Numbered from the stretch's first letter, positions 9,301 to 18,900 are shown. The stretch is DNA of 64,000 bases from Chitinophagaceae bacterium LGM1 (GCA_018604165.1 CP075895.1:1077501-1141500); one strand, 5' to 3'. The notes: generated by a model not told the origin, from the sequence alone. Program-made: numbers and translations.

Positions 9301-10395
9301 TTACGTGTTTATGTCTTTATTTTCTTTGAGCATGGCAGTCATTCTTTCTATGGCTTTTTTGCTGTTGTCATCAGGTGCTTTTAGCTTCGCTTTCTCGCTG
9401 AAAGTCAATGCTTTTTTGTAATTGCCGATGGCTGAACAGCCACGCATCATGCCTACAAGCGTTGTAAAGTTGTCAGGGTTTTTCTTGTGGTTCATTTCAA
9501 ATATCTCGTATGCTTTTTTAGCATCTTTCTCTCTTAATAATGTTCTTCCATAGCTATTCAATTCGCTCATGCTGAATTTGTTGATGTTGGCGGCCATCAG
9601 GCTATCGGCTTCCTTATTTCTGTTGAGTGCAATTAATGCCCTGCGATATGTGTTTACTCCAAAGAAAGTGGGTACTATCCTGCTGCCTTGTTTGGCATAT
9701 TCAAGTGCTTTATCAAGCATAATTCCTTTTTCAAGGTAGTATCCCGCAGCCTCAAAATAAGAGTTTGGGTTAAATGTTTTTTGCCCGTTCATTTCCCTTT
9801 CAATGCTTGCTAATTGCAGCTTTTGCAGTTCTGTAGATACGGTAAACGGAATAGATAATTTTTCCCATGTTATGGCTATTTCGGCACTGCTATCTGTTTG
9901 ATTGCGAAAATTGTATGTCAGCCTTTCCGTAGTGTGTTGTTCGGCAACTGGCTTTACATCTACACGCAGTGCATCTTCATTGGGGTCGTAAAAATAACTT
10001 CCCCAACCCTCAATACTATTCGAGAAGATGACAGTGCTGCTATTAGCACCATAAGCTACATGAAGCCCGTATTTCCCCGCTTTCAATGCCTTACCTTCAA
10101 TCATCACATCTGTTGAAAATTCTATTACCGTATTTTCGTTTGCACCGGCACGCCAAGGCATATTTATCGGTTTACCAAAGCTTGCATCTTTCATAAATCC
10201 TTCGTGTACTACGCCGCCCCATATTTTCCCCTCTCTACCTCTAATGCCAGGCCTTCCATAGGTTATTTTTACGTCAGTGATGCCGATTGTTTCGCCCACC
10301 ATTGCTTTGAGGCTGCCGCCATTTGCAGGCATTGTCAGTTGTGCATCAGTGTGTAATGCAGCAGTTATTAATAAAGTTGTTATAAATAATTTCAT
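9301..10395 (-). CDS. DUF2911 domain protein with longer TPR region
   Basis: A 364-residue exported paralogue of the preceding gene. The signal peptide ends near TAALHTDAQ. The DUF2911 motifs are VKITYGRPGIRGREGKIWG, PWRAGANENTVIEF and LKAGKYGLHV. The C-terminal half has more TPR-like helix pairs (ALEYAKQGSRIVPTF, KAYEIFEMNHKKNPDN, KALTFSEKAKLKAPDD). The ATG at 10395 (MKLFITT) starts the signal peptide and is preferred to the upstream in-frame start. No terminator separates it from the shorter paralogue, so co-transcription is likely. Confidence 0.83.
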   Translation of the reverse strand: MKLFITTLLITAALHTDAQLTMPANGGSLKAMVGETIGITDVKITYGRPGIRGREGKIWGGVVHEGFMKDASFGKPINMPWRAGANENTVIEFSTDVMIEGKALKAGKYGLHVAYGANSSTVIFSNSIEGWGSYFYDPNEDALRVDVKPVAEQHTTERLTYNFRNQTDSSAEIAITWEKLSIPFTVSTELQKLQLASIEREMNGQKTFNPNSYFEAAGYYLEKGIMLDKALEYAKQGSRIVPTFFGVNTYRRALIALNRNKEADSLMAANINKFSMSELNSYGRTLLREKDAKKAYEIFEMNHKKNPDNFTTLVGMMRGCSAIGNYKKALTFSEKAKLKAPDDNSKKAIERMTAMLKENKDINT

Positions 10396-10520
10396 ACAAT
10401 GTATTTTATTGGTCAAAGCTATCAGTATGCTGTTTGCTTTATTTACCCCTTTGAGGGTGATTAGCTTTTTTTAAGTGTTTGCCAATTACTGGCTTATTTT
10501 GCGCTTCAAATACACAAAAC

Positions 10521-10817
10521 ATGAGCCATACCGTTAATCTTGCCATACAGGTTTTGCCAGTCCACTTACCACAACCCGAAGCCTACGCTATAGTAGATGC
10601 AGCTATTGATTGTATCAAAGCATCTGGGCTGCACTATGTAGTATGCCCTTTTGAAACCGTTATAGAGGGGCCGTACGAACAGGTGATGAAACTGGTGGAT
10701 GACATACAAACTGCTTGTAATAATGCTGGGGCGCAATCATTGCTGATAAACATGAAACTGCAACGTAGTTTTGTAAAGGACATAGCTATAGACGATAAGA
10801 TAGGTAAGTACAAATAA
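10521..10817 (+). CDS. Thiamine-binding protein family (YqgV/MTH1187, DUF77)
   Basis: A 98-residue cytoplasmic protein of the MTH1187/YkoF-like family, whose members bind thiamine or its pyrimidine part. The pattern VNLAIQVLPV...IVDAAIDCIKASGLHYVVCPFETVIEGPYEQV is characteristic, including the conserved ETVIEG. The ATG at 10521 (MSHTVN) is used, since the 14 residues upstream in frame are not conserved in character. It is followed after 34 bases by pyrF, which has its own promoter-like box. No TPP riboswitch is visible upstream. Confidence 0.82.
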   Translation: MSHTVNLAIQVLPVHLPQPEAYAIVDAAIDCIKASGLHYVVCPFETVIEGPYEQVMKLVDDIQTACNNAGAQSLLINMKLQRSFVKDIAIDDKIGKYK

Positions 10818-10823
10818 TGACAT

Positions 10824-10831
10824 TACATTTG
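10824..10831 (+). promoter_or_regulatory. -7 promoter element before pyrF
   Basis: TACATTTG fits TAnnTTTG exactly and is followed by CAG. It lies 20 bases before the pyrF ATG. No clear -33 TTTG is seen at the usual distance. Confidence 0.45.
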
Positions 10832-10851
10832 CAGCCCAATCTGTTAGTAAT

Positions 10852-11652
10852 ATGAACCGTGCGCAACTTGTCAGCGAGATAAAAAGAAAAAAGTCTGTTT
10901 TATGTGTTGGGCTTGATACCGACCTGAAGAAAGTACCCGCCCATTTGTTTGCTGAAGAAGACTCTGTATTTGCTTTTAACAAAGCCATTATTGATGCTAC
11001 AAAAGACTATACAGTAGCCTACAAAATAAATACAGCATTCTATGAAGCGCAAGGGCTGAAAGGTTGGCAAAGCCTTGAAAAAACGCTCAACTACATCCCC
11101 AAAGATATTTTTACTATAGCTGATGCCAAGCGTGGCGATATTGGTAATACGGCAGAGCAATACGCACATACATTTTTCAAAACATACCCATTTGATAGCG
11201 TCACGGTAGCACCCTATATGGGCAAAGACAGTGTGCAACCGTTTATGCAGTTCGACGGGCATTGGGCCATTGTGTTGGGGTTGACTTCTAACGCTGGCAG
11301 TGCCGATTTTCAGCTACAACCCAGTGGCGATGAATTGCTATATGAGAAAGTATTGAAAACAGTGGCAGGTTGGGGAACTCCAGATAACCTGATGTTTGTA
11401 ATAGGAGCTACTCGTAAAGAACAGTTGCAGCATGTGCGCCAAATGCTGCCCGAACATTTCTTTCTGATACCCGGTGTAGGTGCACAGGGTGGTGATGTGC
11501 CAACCGTTTGCGAAAATGCTTTGAATAAAGACGGGGGCATACTCATCAACGTATCTCGCGCAGTGATATTTGCAAGTAGTGGTGAGGATTTTGCTGCTAA
11601 AGCTGGTGAAGCCGCAAAAGAATATCAGCAACAAATGGCTGCTTATTTGTAA
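10852..11652 (+). CDS. pyrF: Orotidine 5'-phosphate decarboxylase
   Basis: A 266-residue cytoplasmic enzyme that converts OMP to UMP, the last step of pyrimidine synthesis. The catalytic motif DAKRGDIGNT (91-100) supplies Asp91, Lys93 and Asp96, and the N-terminal LCVGLDTD is the usual substrate-binding strand. The length and the pattern VAPYMGKDSVQPF place it in the longer group of OMP decarboxylases found in Bacteroidota and Actinobacteria. The start follows its own -7 element by 20 bases. Confidence 0.95.
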   Translation: MNRAQLVSEIKRKKSVLCVGLDTDLKKVPAHLFAEEDSVFAFNKAIIDATKDYTVAYKINTAFYEAQGLKGWQSLEKTLNYIPKDIFTIADAKRGDIGNTAEQYAHTFFKTYPFDSVTVAPYMGKDSVQPFMQFDGHWAIVLGLTSNAGSADFQLQPSGDELLYEKVLKTVAGWGTPDNLMFVIGATRKEQLQHVRQMLPEHFFLIPGVGAQGGDVPTVCENALNKDGGILINVSRAVIFASSGEDFAAKAGEAAKEYQQQMAAYL

Positions 11653-11678
11653 TTTGATGGTTGTATAACACCATCACA

Positions 11679-12953
11679 ATGCAGGAAAAACTATTGCAGT
11701 TCATCTGGCAATACAGCCTCTACAATCCAGTACAGTTACAAACTACCGAGGGCGAGTCCGTTACTATAGTACATCCCGGCAGGTACAATACCAATGCAGG
11801 CCCCGATTTTTTGGATGCGCGCATTAGGGTAAACGATACCCTTTTGGCAGGGCATGTAGAATTACATATTAATAATAGCGATTGGCAAAAACACGGACAT
11901 CAAAATGATGAAGCCTACAAGAATATTGTTTTGCATGTAGTCTATAACTACGATGGTGGTAAAGGGCCTGTCAATACGCCTGTACTTGAACTACGTAATT
12001 ATATATTGCCAGATGTGTTAGCGAAACACGAGGCATTGATGGCACAACCACAACCTATTCCATGCGCCTCTCAACTACATACAGTAAAAGATATAACCAA
12101 AGAGAGCTGGCTGACGCGTGTGTTGGCAGAGCGTTGGGAAGAAAAACAGGCGTTGTGGAGAGAGTTGCTGAATAAAAGTGCGGGCGATTGGCGCAACTTG
12201 CTCTATTGGCGTATGGCCGCCAACTTCGGTTTCAAACTAAATGCGGATGCCTTTCTTGATTTGGCATTGTCAATCCCACACAATGTATTTGCCAAAGGTG
12301 GTACGCTATTGCAAACAGAAGCAGTATTATTCGGGCAGGCAGGTATGCTGGATGGAGATTTTATAGATGAGTACCCAAACCAACTCAAACAAGAGTACGC
12401 CTACCTGAAACAGAAGTACAAACTAACGCCATTGCCAGCACATAGGTGGAAGTACTTACGTTTACGCCCTGCTAATTTCCCTACCATACGCATTGCGCAA
12501 TTTGCGGCTTTGGTTCATAAATCATTTCATCTGTTTGCACAGATTGCAGAAACCAATACGGTAAAAGAAATAATGCCCTTGCTCGGTGTAACAGCCAGCA
12601 GTTATTGGGATAACCATTATCGTTTTGATGAACTATCTGATGTAAGCACACCCAAGCATTTGGGTAAATCTTCCGTACAAAATATTATTATTAACACAAT
12701 TGCACCTATCCGCTACTTGTATGCGCAAGCGCATTGTACTGATAAGGAGCAGGAACGCGCCTTGCAATTGCTTGATGAATTGCAAGCAGAGAAAAACCAT
12801 ATCATTGCATTGTATAATGATGCAGGTTGGAAAGCAATAAACGCCGCTCAAGGGCAGGCGTTTATACAGTTATATAACAACTATTGCAGTAAAAAGCGTT
12901 GTCTGGAATGTGCGGTAGGGCTTAGTTTGCTGAAATCAGCCCCAAACAAATGA
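11679..12953 (+). CDS. DUF2851 family protein
   Basis: A 424-residue cytoplasmic protein of a family found in Bacteroidota. It is recognised by MQEKLLQFIWQYSLYNPVQL, the motif PGRYNTNAGPDFLDARI and GHVELHINNSDWQKHGHQND. The His/Asp-rich N-terminal motif looks like a metal or nuclease-type site, but no function is established. The C-terminus has a Cys pair in CSKKRCLEC. The ATG at 11679 is used; the frame reaches further only to a TTG. It lies 26 bases after pyrF and overlaps the convergent osmC gene by 18 bases. Confidence 0.85.
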   Translation: MQEKLLQFIWQYSLYNPVQLQTTEGESVTIVHPGRYNTNAGPDFLDARIRVNDTLLAGHVELHINNSDWQKHGHQNDEAYKNIVLHVVYNYDGGKGPVNTPVLELRNYILPDVLAKHEALMAQPQPIPCASQLHTVKDITKESWLTRVLAERWEEKQALWRELLNKSAGDWRNLLYWRMAANFGFKLNADAFLDLALSIPHNVFAKGGTLLQTEAVLFGQAGMLDGDFIDEYPNQLKQEYAYLKQKYKLTPLPAHRWKYLRLRPANFPTIRIAQFAALVHKSFHLFAQIAETNTVKEIMPLLGVTASSYWDNHYRFDELSDVSTPKHLGKSSVQNIIINTIAPIRYLYAQAHCTDKEQERALQLLDELQAEKNHIIALYNDAGWKAINAAQGQAFIQLYNNYCSKKRCLECAVGLSLLKSAPNK

Positions 12954-13343
12954 AATAGTTTCTTTCAGGTCGGGGTGCAGGCTTTTAGCTACCGGGCAGG
13001 TATGTGCGGCGCGTTCTAATACCAACCTTTCTTTTTCGCTATAAGATTTGCCGGCAGGCATGGTAATATTCACTTTTATCTCGCCTATACGCCTCGGGTC
13101 GCTTATCATTATCTTCTCTACCTCGCACGCCGTGCCGTCAATATCTATGCCATGCGTATCGCCTGCAATACCCATAGTAGTAACAATACAGGCCGCTAAG
13201 GCAGTGGCCACCAGGTCTGTGGGCGAAAAGCGTTCTCCCTTGCCCCTGTTATCCGTTGGTGCGTCCGTTTCTATTACAGAGCCAGAACGCACATGGGTAC
13301 ATTCTGTCCTCAAATTGCCTGTATATACTACTTTCGATGTCAT
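12936..13343 (-). CDS. OsmC family peroxiredoxin-like protein
   Basis: A 135-residue protein of the OsmC/Ohr superfamily, thiol peroxidases that reduce organic hydroperoxides. Both conserved cysteines are visible: C52 in ALAACIVTTMG and C116 in RAAHTCPVAKSLHP. The arginine and glutamate typical of the active site may be in NRGKGERFSPTDL. It belongs to the OsmC-like rather than the Ohr branch by overall pattern. The gene is divergent from the next one with 50 bases between the start codons. Confidence 0.88.
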   Translation of the reverse strand: MTSKVVYTGNLRTECTHVRSGSVIETDAPTDNRGKGERFSPTDLVATALAACIVTTMGIAGDTHGIDIDGTACEVEKIMISDPRRIGEIKVNITMPAGKSYSEKERLVLERAAHTCPVAKSLHPDLKETISFVWG

Positions 13344-13393
13344 GTATCGTTTTTTGTGTTAAATTTACGATGTATCGTTCATAGAAAACCAAT

Positions 13394-14224
13394 ATGACAG
13401 GAAACATAAAATGGTTATTTGCTTCGGCAATGTTGTTAGCTACAAGCAATGCTTTTTCGCAGGGTAGCGGCTCTAATAGTTTAAACATCAATAGTAAGCC
13501 TGTTATAGATAAATCTAAGCTTATTAAAAAGCCTAAACCATTACGTACCGAATTGAGCGGGGGCGTAAGGCTTAACTCTGACGGGTGGGGCGTGTTTGTA
13601 GATAAAGGGTGGGTACGTAGCGAAGATCGCTATAGTGATTTGTTTTATAATATCCGTTTGTTGCAAATTGAGTTCGGAGAGCATAAACACCCTAAGGAAA
13701 CAAAGCGAAACAGCAGGCTGTCAACCAATACCAATGCTAATCCCGCACCCTACATCTTTGGAAAAATTAATAATTTCTATACATTCAAAGTCGGTTATGG
13801 CAATAGAAAGTTAATTGCAGGTAAGCCCGAACCAGGTACTGTGTCTGTACATTGGGTTTATTTGGGCGGTATATGCCTTGGTATGGCAAAACCGTACTAT
13901 ATAGAAGTAGTGTCGCCTGCCACATCTGCTGTTGAAACGTTGAAGTATTCAGATGCACGGAAGAATGAGTTTATCAATGATAACAACATAATAGGTAGCG
14001 CAGGCTTCTCTCAGGGATTGGGCGAAATGCAGTATATCCCCGGCATACATTTCAAAACGGCACTGCATTTCGACTTTGCAGCCAATAAACATGGCAAAAT
14101 AGCCATAGAAACAGGGGCTAATGTAGAATATTATACGAGTCCTATTGCGTTAATGGTAGAACAAAAAGATGTGCCATATTTTATTAATGTATATGCTGCC
14201 CTGCAATTTGGCAGACGATGGTGA
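13394..14224 (+). CDS. Exported outer-membrane-like conserved protein upstream of lipA
   Basis: A 276-residue protein with a signal peptide ending near SNAFSQ and a body of alternating aromatic/polar strands (GGVRLNSDGWGVFVDKGWV, FYTFKVGYGNR, FINVYAALQFGRRW), which suggests an outer-membrane beta-barrel. The C-terminal residue is Trp, not Phe. The middle has a basic patch (HPKETKRNSRL). I do not know a function; related exported proteins occur in other Bacteroidota. lipA follows after 60 bases on the same strand. Confidence 0.7.
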   Translation: MTGNIKWLFASAMLLATSNAFSQGSGSNSLNINSKPVIDKSKLIKKPKPLRTELSGGVRLNSDGWGVFVDKGWVRSEDRYSDLFYNIRLLQIEFGEHKHPKETKRNSRLSTNTNANPAPYIFGKINNFYTFKVGYGNRKLIAGKPEPGTVSVHWVYLGGICLGMAKPYYIEVVSPATSAVETLKYSDARKNEFINDNNIIGSAGFSQGLGEMQYIPGIHFKTALHFDFAANKHGKIAIETGANVEYYTSPIALMVEQKDVPYFINVYAALQFGRRW

Positions 14225-14284
14225 GCATCGTAACTTGCAGCCCATAGACTACCTATATAGCCATTAACAGAAGTAAACAGTAGT

Positions 14285-15220
14285 ATGCAGGAATTACCGG
14301 TAATAAGTGGTGTAGAAAATAGTACAGAAACAAGGGTGAAAAAACCTAATTGGTTGCGTGTAAAGCTACCAACAGGTGAGGGCTACAGGCATGTGCGCAG
14401 TCTGGTAGATACACACAAACTCCATACCATTTGTGAGAGTGGCAACTGCCCTAATATGGGTGAATGCTGGGGAGAGGGTACTGCTACTTTCATGATACTC
14501 GGTAATGTCTGTACACGCTCTTGTGGCTTTTGTGCGGTAGCCACAGGTCGCCCTGAGCCGGTTGATTGGGATGAACCGCAGCGAGTAGCAGAGGCTATAC
14601 ACCTGATGAGTGTAAAGCACGCGGTTATTACATCGGTTGATAGGGATGAACTGAAAGATGGCGGGTCCATTATCTGGGAAAATACTATCAAGGCAGTACG
14701 CTCACTCAACCCCGATACAACTCTGGAAACGCTGATACCCGACTTTAAAGGACAATGGGAAAACCTGCAACGCATTATAGATGTAGCGCCTGAAGTAGTA
14801 TCGCATAACATGGAAACGGTAGAAAGTATGACACGCAAAGTGCGCATACAAGCTAAGTACCACCGTAGCCTCGAGGTACTTCGCCGACTGAAAGATGGTG
14901 GTATGCGTACCAAAAGCGGCCTGATGCTGGGCATTGGCGAAAAGCCGGAAGAAATACTACAAACCATGCGTCATCTGGCAGATAACGGGCTGGATGTACT
15001 GACATTGGGACAATACCTGCAACCTACACAAAAACACCTGCCTGTAATACGGTTTGTACACCCTGATGAGTTTGCTTACTACCGTGAGGAAGGCTATAAA
15101 ATGGGCTTTGACTATGTAGAAAGCGGCCCCTTAGTGCGCTCATCTTACCACAGCGAACGCCACGTAATAAAAGGAGAGGGCAGGGGTAAATGGGAAGCTG
15201 AGAAAGACGGTATAATTTGA
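14285..15220 (+). CDS. lipA: Lipoyl synthase
   Basis: A 311-residue radical-SAM enzyme that inserts two sulfurs into protein-bound octanoyl groups to make lipoate. Both clusters have their ligands: the auxiliary cluster at C50, C55 and C61 ([12 protein letters not shown]) and the radical-SAM cluster at C76, C80 and C83 (CTRSCGFC). The conserved RSSYH near the C-terminus provides the serine ligand. Length and motif order are normal. The upstream neighbour is an exported protein without an obvious link to lipoate. Confidence 0.97.
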   Translation: MQELPVISGVENSTETRVKKPNWLRVKLPTGEGYRHVRSLVDTHKLHTICESGNCPNMGECWGEGTATFMILGNVCTRSCGFCAVATGRPEPVDWDEPQRVAEAIHLMSVKHAVITSVDRDELKDGGSIIWENTIKAVRSLNPDTTLETLIPDFKGQWENLQRIIDVAPEVVSHNMETVESMTRKVRIQAKYHRSLEVLRRLKDGGMRTKSGLMLGIGEKPEEILQTMRHLADNGLDVLTLGQYLQPTQKHLPVIRFVHPDEFAYYREEGYKMGFDYVESGPLVRSSYHSERHVIKGEGRGKWEAEKDGII

Positions 15221-15231
15221 TTTATCTTCTT

Positions 15232-15651
15232 TTACTTCTTCAACTTCTTTTTCTCGTTCTTGTACGTTTCGGCTATCAGATTCTTTAATACAGCAGTATC
15301 TATATCGTCCAGTTTGTTGATGTAGATGCAGGCTTTGCTTGTTTTGTGTTTTCCCAATTTGCTCAATAGTTTTTCGTATTTATCAAAGTCTTGGGTTAGG
15401 TAGAGTGTCAGGTTTTGTTTGCGGGGAGAGAAACCTATAAGGCACATATCTGCCTCATGTCCGCTTTCGTATTTATAATGGTATTGGTCGAAGCCTACAA
15501 TAGCAGTACCCCACATCACAGGGTCTTGGCCCGTAGCTTCCCACATCATCTGCATAAGGGCAATAGCATCTTCGCGTTTACGCGCTTCGGGTATGGCTTG
15601 TAGAAATGCCATCACATCATTGTTGTTTTTCTTTGTTTTCAGTTCTGCCAT
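15232..15651 (-). CDS. DUF1801 (YdhG-like) domain protein
   Basis: A 139-residue cytoplasmic protein. The signature is DVMAFLQAIPEARKREDAIALMQMMWEATGQ, summarised as the DUF1801 N-terminal helix pair, followed by MWGTAIVGFDQYHYKYESGHEADMCLIGF in outline. The fold is small and of unknown function, related to the YdhG family. The C-terminus is strongly basic (KNEKKKLKK). It is 14 bases downstream of tspO on the same strand, so the two probably share a transcript. Confidence 0.82.
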   Translation of the reverse strand: MAELKTKKNNNDVMAFLQAIPEARKREDAIALMQMMWEATGQDPVMWGTAIVGFDQYHYKYESGHEADMCLIGFSPRKQNLTLYLTQDFDKYEKLLSKLGKHKTSKACIYINKLDDIDTAVLKNLIAETYKNEKKKLKK

Positions 15652-15665
15652 TTGTAGTTATTTTT

Positions 15666-16130
15666 TTACGGATTGTTGAAGTAAGCATACCCGTTAAGTG
15701 ATGTAGCAATCAGCAACCAAATAAAATAAGGTAGTATCAATGCTCCCCACAGCCCCATACTTTTCAGCCCCCACCAAACAAACCAGCCAACAAGTGCTGT
15801 TAATGCTATAATTATAACCAATCCACTACCCATCATGTGCCACCTGAAAAAAACAGGATTCCAAACTACATTCAGCACAAACTGTAGCCCGAACATTACA
15901 TACAACATAGGATATGTTTGTACAGATACTACACCTGATGCCTTCCACATAAATACTGAAAAACAAAGCATGATGGTTGACCATGCCGCACCGAAAACCC
16001 AACCCGGTGGCGTCCACGGAGCTTTGTTAAGCGATTGGTACCATTCGTTGGTTGCAGGGTTGCCGAGCAGCAAGCCACCAATACCCAATGCGCCAAAATT
16101 GATAATGAGAAATAAAATGAGCCTGAGCAT
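15666..16130 (-). CDS. tspO: TspO/MBR family tryptophan-rich membrane protein
   Basis: A 154-residue inner-membrane protein with five helices. Tryptophan-rich family motifs are clear: WYQSLNKAPWTPPGWVFGAAW near the first loop (given here as outline), NVVWNPVFF and LLIATSLNGYAYFNNP at the C-terminus. TspO proteins bind tetrapyrroles and sterol-like ligands and respond to oxidative or light stress in various bacteria. The physiological ligand in this organism is not evident from context. Confidence 0.9.
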   Translation of the reverse strand: MLRLILFLIINFGALGIGGLLLGNPATNEWYQSLNKAPWTPPGWVFGAAWSTIMLCFSVFMWKASGVVSVQTYPMLYVMFGLQFVLNVVWNPVFFRWHMMGSGLVIIIALTALVGWFVWWGLKSMGLWGALILPYFIWLLIATSLNGYAYFNNP

Positions 16131-16178
16131 AGTAATGTGTATGCTACTAAATTAAGCTATTCTTTTTGTGGATAAAAC

Positions 16179-16877
16179 TTATCTGATAATATACCCGATA
16201 GACATACCCGTGTTACGCATCTTTACAGAAGAACCCGGATTGTCAGGTTTTACACGAATATCATATAGGCTGTTTTCGTGAAATACAGATAGCGTGTATT
16301 TGTCTTTTACTACTATACGTAGTTGCATTTTCATGGCTACATCTAATGCGCTTACGTCATAAGAATTCTGCGTTTCGGTGTATTTGCTTGGTCCCATGCG
16401 GCCTACAATGCGATAACTAATGCCTTCTGCATCTGCCAGCTCATTGTTTTTATAATGCTTATAGTCGTAACGCATGCTGCCGCCTGCAAAAAAGTTGTAC
16501 TGCATCCCTGCATCTAAGTGCAATAGCAGGTTCTTATGTTTCATGGTATTTACAGACAACATCAATGGTGCAGATATATAGTGCATCCTGTAGTTGCTTG
16601 TATAATACTGTTTGTCCTTTCCGTATTGTTCTTTCAATACGCTATTGTATCCTCTTATAGAATACATAAGCCCAGCACGCAATGCTACCCTTTTGTGAAT
16701 TGGTACGTGTAGGTTAATGCCACCGTGCGGACGTGTAACAGGCAAGTATTTTGATGGTAAATTGGTTGCTTTTGCATAAGAAGTACCTGCACCTGCAAAG
16801 ACTTCTACACCCACTTGTGCTATGGCAATAGCAGGAATGAATGCTGTTAGAAAAAATAAAAAGTATTTTATATTCAT
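16179..16877 (-). CDS. Outer-membrane beta-barrel protein (PorT-like)
   Basis: A 232-residue exported protein. The signal peptide ends near AIAIAQ, and the body alternates strands and turns as in small Bacteroidota porin-like barrels (VGVEVFAGAGTSYAKATN, RVALRAGLMYSIRGYNS, LHLDAGMQYNFFAGGSMRYD, MSIGYIIR). It resembles the generic outer-membrane beta-barrel family to which PorT belongs, but nothing marks it as PorT itself. The final residue is Arg. It is monocistronic, since the gene upstream is divergent. Confidence 0.78.
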   Translation of the reverse strand: MNIKYFLFFLTAFIPAIAIAQVGVEVFAGAGTSYAKATNLPSKYLPVTRPHGGINLHVPIHKRVALRAGLMYSIRGYNSVLKEQYGKDKQYYTSNYRMHYISAPLMLSVNTMKHKNLLLHLDAGMQYNFFAGGSMRYDYKHYKNNELADAEGISYRIVGRMGPSKYTETQNSYDVSALDVAMKMQLRIVVKDKYTLSVFHENSLYDIRVKPDNPGSSVKMRNTGMSIGYIIR

Positions 16878-17032
16878 GGTTACACAATGTTAAATATATC
16901 AACGAAAAAGAAGTGTTAATATTTATAAGGCTCAATCAAATAACATTTATATGACATTGCATCAGTAGATAATATTGGCTTAACATTCAGATAATATTTG
17001 TCTTCTAATTTGTATTAGTAAATGTTACCTAT

Positions 17033-18847
17033 ATGAAAAAGTACCTGTTAGGCTTATTTTTCTTTTTAATGTGCTTACATACTAATGCTGCACTTGTTAT
17101 AGTAAAGGACAGTATCAGCAGTAATACAACATGGGATGCTAGCAGTATATACCTATTGAAAGGCATTGTATATGTAACAAGCGGTACTATACTGACGATT
17201 GAGTCAGGCACTATTATTTATGGTGAGAAAGCTACTAAGGGTACTTTAGTAATAGAAAAAGGGGCAAAAATATTGGCACAAGGAACAGCAGACTTGCCAA
17301 TCATTTTTACCTCTAATGAGCCAATTGGTAGCAGGGCTCATGGCGATTGGGGTGGTGTCGTAATATGTGGAAATGCCCCGACAAATTGGCTGTCAGGTCA
17401 AGCGCAATTTTCTGGTATACGCTCTTGGTACGGAGGCAGTAATATAAATGATAACAGTGGTGTACTGTCTTATGTATGTATATATTTTGGTGGTGCAACG
17501 AGTGTCGTCAATAATGAGATGGCAGGATTAACGCTGTGTGCAGTAGGCAAAGGCACTCAATTAGACCATATTCAATCTTCTTACAGTAGCAACGATGGCT
17601 TTTCATGGTTCGGTGGAAATGTTAATGCCAAATACCTGATATCGAATAGTAATACAGACGATGATTATGACGTAAGTAACGGGTATAATGGAATGGTACA
17701 ATTTTGCGTCGCATCAAGAGACCCCTATTTGGCAGAAGTTGCTTCATATGCTTTTGAATGTGATAGCTACTGGGCAGGGAATACAGTAAGTGGTACTGCA
17801 AGTAATAGCCAATCCACAAGGCCAGTGTTTTCTAATGCTACTGTTATTGGTCCTGTTCTTACTCCTGCTTCTACTGCTTATAATACTTCCTGTATTGCAG
17901 CAGTTGGGGTTCGAAACGGTGGCTCATTGAGTTTGTTAAATAGTATAATTGCTAGTTTTCCTGCCGGGATTAGGTTGCAAGAGCCATCGGCTGCTATCGG
18001 CTCTACTGTAGCTAATATTGGCTCTAATACTTTACAGTTCAGCAATAATATTATAGTGGGTACATTTGCTGGCTTAGGTAAAAGAAATGAGATAATTGCC
18101 ATCCCAACAGATACTACGATAACAGGTGTCAACTGGTTGGCACTTTCAGGTAGTATTGGTCCGTGGACTTGGTTGCAAAAACCATCAAACAATAACACTA
18201 TCTATACAAATAGTGCTACTACTTCTGTACAATTGCAAGCCCCATTCACATTAAATCATCCGAACTTTACTCCCAAAACATCTTCACCAATCGTTTACAA
18301 CAGCAGAGCATTGCCATCCTATATACCGTTAGGTACTTATCCGGGCAATGTATATCCTTTTGATTGTAATAAACCTATTAATACAGATACATCTGCATTA
18401 TTTATCAACTACAATGCTCCCTCAGTAATACCTGATTTTGTAAACAATAATGCCAGCAACTCTTTTTTTACAAAAACCAATTTTGTTGGTGCCTTTGGTT
18501 GTAATGATAAGTGGATGGAAAAGTGGACAAATTTTGACCCTATAAATACCCTTTATCATGAAGGTTACGTGCCAGATTACGAATTCAATTCAATACTATC
18601 ATTATCAGTATATCCTAACCCTGCAACTACAAATGCTTATGTTAATATATCTCTGAAAGAGAATACAGATGTGCAAATTTCTTTAGTTGATATGACTGGC
18701 CGCAAAGTACAGGACATATACACTGGTAAAACAGTAGGTTCTCAAACTTATCCTGTCAACCTGATGAATGTTACTGCAGGTATGTACTTCATCAATGTAG
18801 TAACTAACGATGCACACAAAACAATCAAATTGACGGTAGCTAAATAA
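17033..18847 (+). CDS. T9SS-secreted protein with beta-helix-like body
   Basis: A 604-residue exported protein. A signal peptide (ending CLHTNA) is followed by parallel-beta-like repeats rich in Asn, Gly and Ser (LLKGIVYVTSGTILTIESG, HGDWGGVVICGNAP, NDGFSWFGGNVNAKY, SSNSNTDDDYD-like). The C-terminal 80 residues are a T9SS type A sorting domain: SVYPNPATTNAYVNISL, VDMTGRKVQDIY, GMYFINVVTNDAHKTIKL. Such proteins are exported and anchored on the cell surface. The asparagine-rich body suggests binding or structure rather than catalysis. A bidirectional terminator follows the gene. Confidence 0.85.
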   Translation: MKKYLLGLFFFLMCLHTNAALVIVKDSISSNTTWDASSIYLLKGIVYVTSGTILTIESGTIIYGEKATKGTLVIEKGAKILAQGTADLPIIFTSNEPIGSRAHGDWGGVVICGNAPTNWLSGQAQFSGIRSWYGGSNINDNSGVLSYVCIYFGGATSVVNNEMAGLTLCAVGKGTQLDHIQSSYSSNDGFSWFGGNVNAKYLISNSNTDDDYDVSNGYNGMVQFCVASRDPYLAEVASYAFECDSYWAGNTVSGTASNSQSTRPVFSNATVIGPVLTPASTAYNTSCIAAVGVRNGGSLSLLNSIIASFPAGIRLQEPSAAIGSTVANIGSNTLQFSNNIIVGTFAGLGKRNEIIAIPTDTTITGVNWLALSGSIGPWTWLQKPSNNNTIYTNSATTSVQLQAPFTLNHPNFTPKTSSPIVYNSRALPSYIPLGTYPGNVYPFDCNKPINTDTSALFINYNAPSVIPDFVNNNASNSFFTKTNFVGAFGCNDKWMEKWTNFDPINTLYHEGYVPDYEFNSILSLSVYPNPATTNAYVNISLKENTDVQISLVDMTGRKVQDIYTGKTVGSQTYPVNLMNVTAGMYFINVVTNDAHKTIKLTVAK

Positions 18848-18870
18848 GCTGTTCGTTCATACATACTGAA

Positions 18871-18900
18871 AAGGAGATTAGGCAACTAATCTCCTTTTTT
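18871..18900. terminator. Bidirectional terminator between two T9SS-cargo genes
   Basis: An 11-bp perfect stem (AAGGAGATTAG with CTAATCTCCTT) carries a GCAA tetraloop. It is followed by T6 on the plus strand and by TTTTC on the minus strand. It ends both the beta-helix-like gene and the convergent M28 peptidase gene, whose stop codon abuts the T run. Confidence 0.93.
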
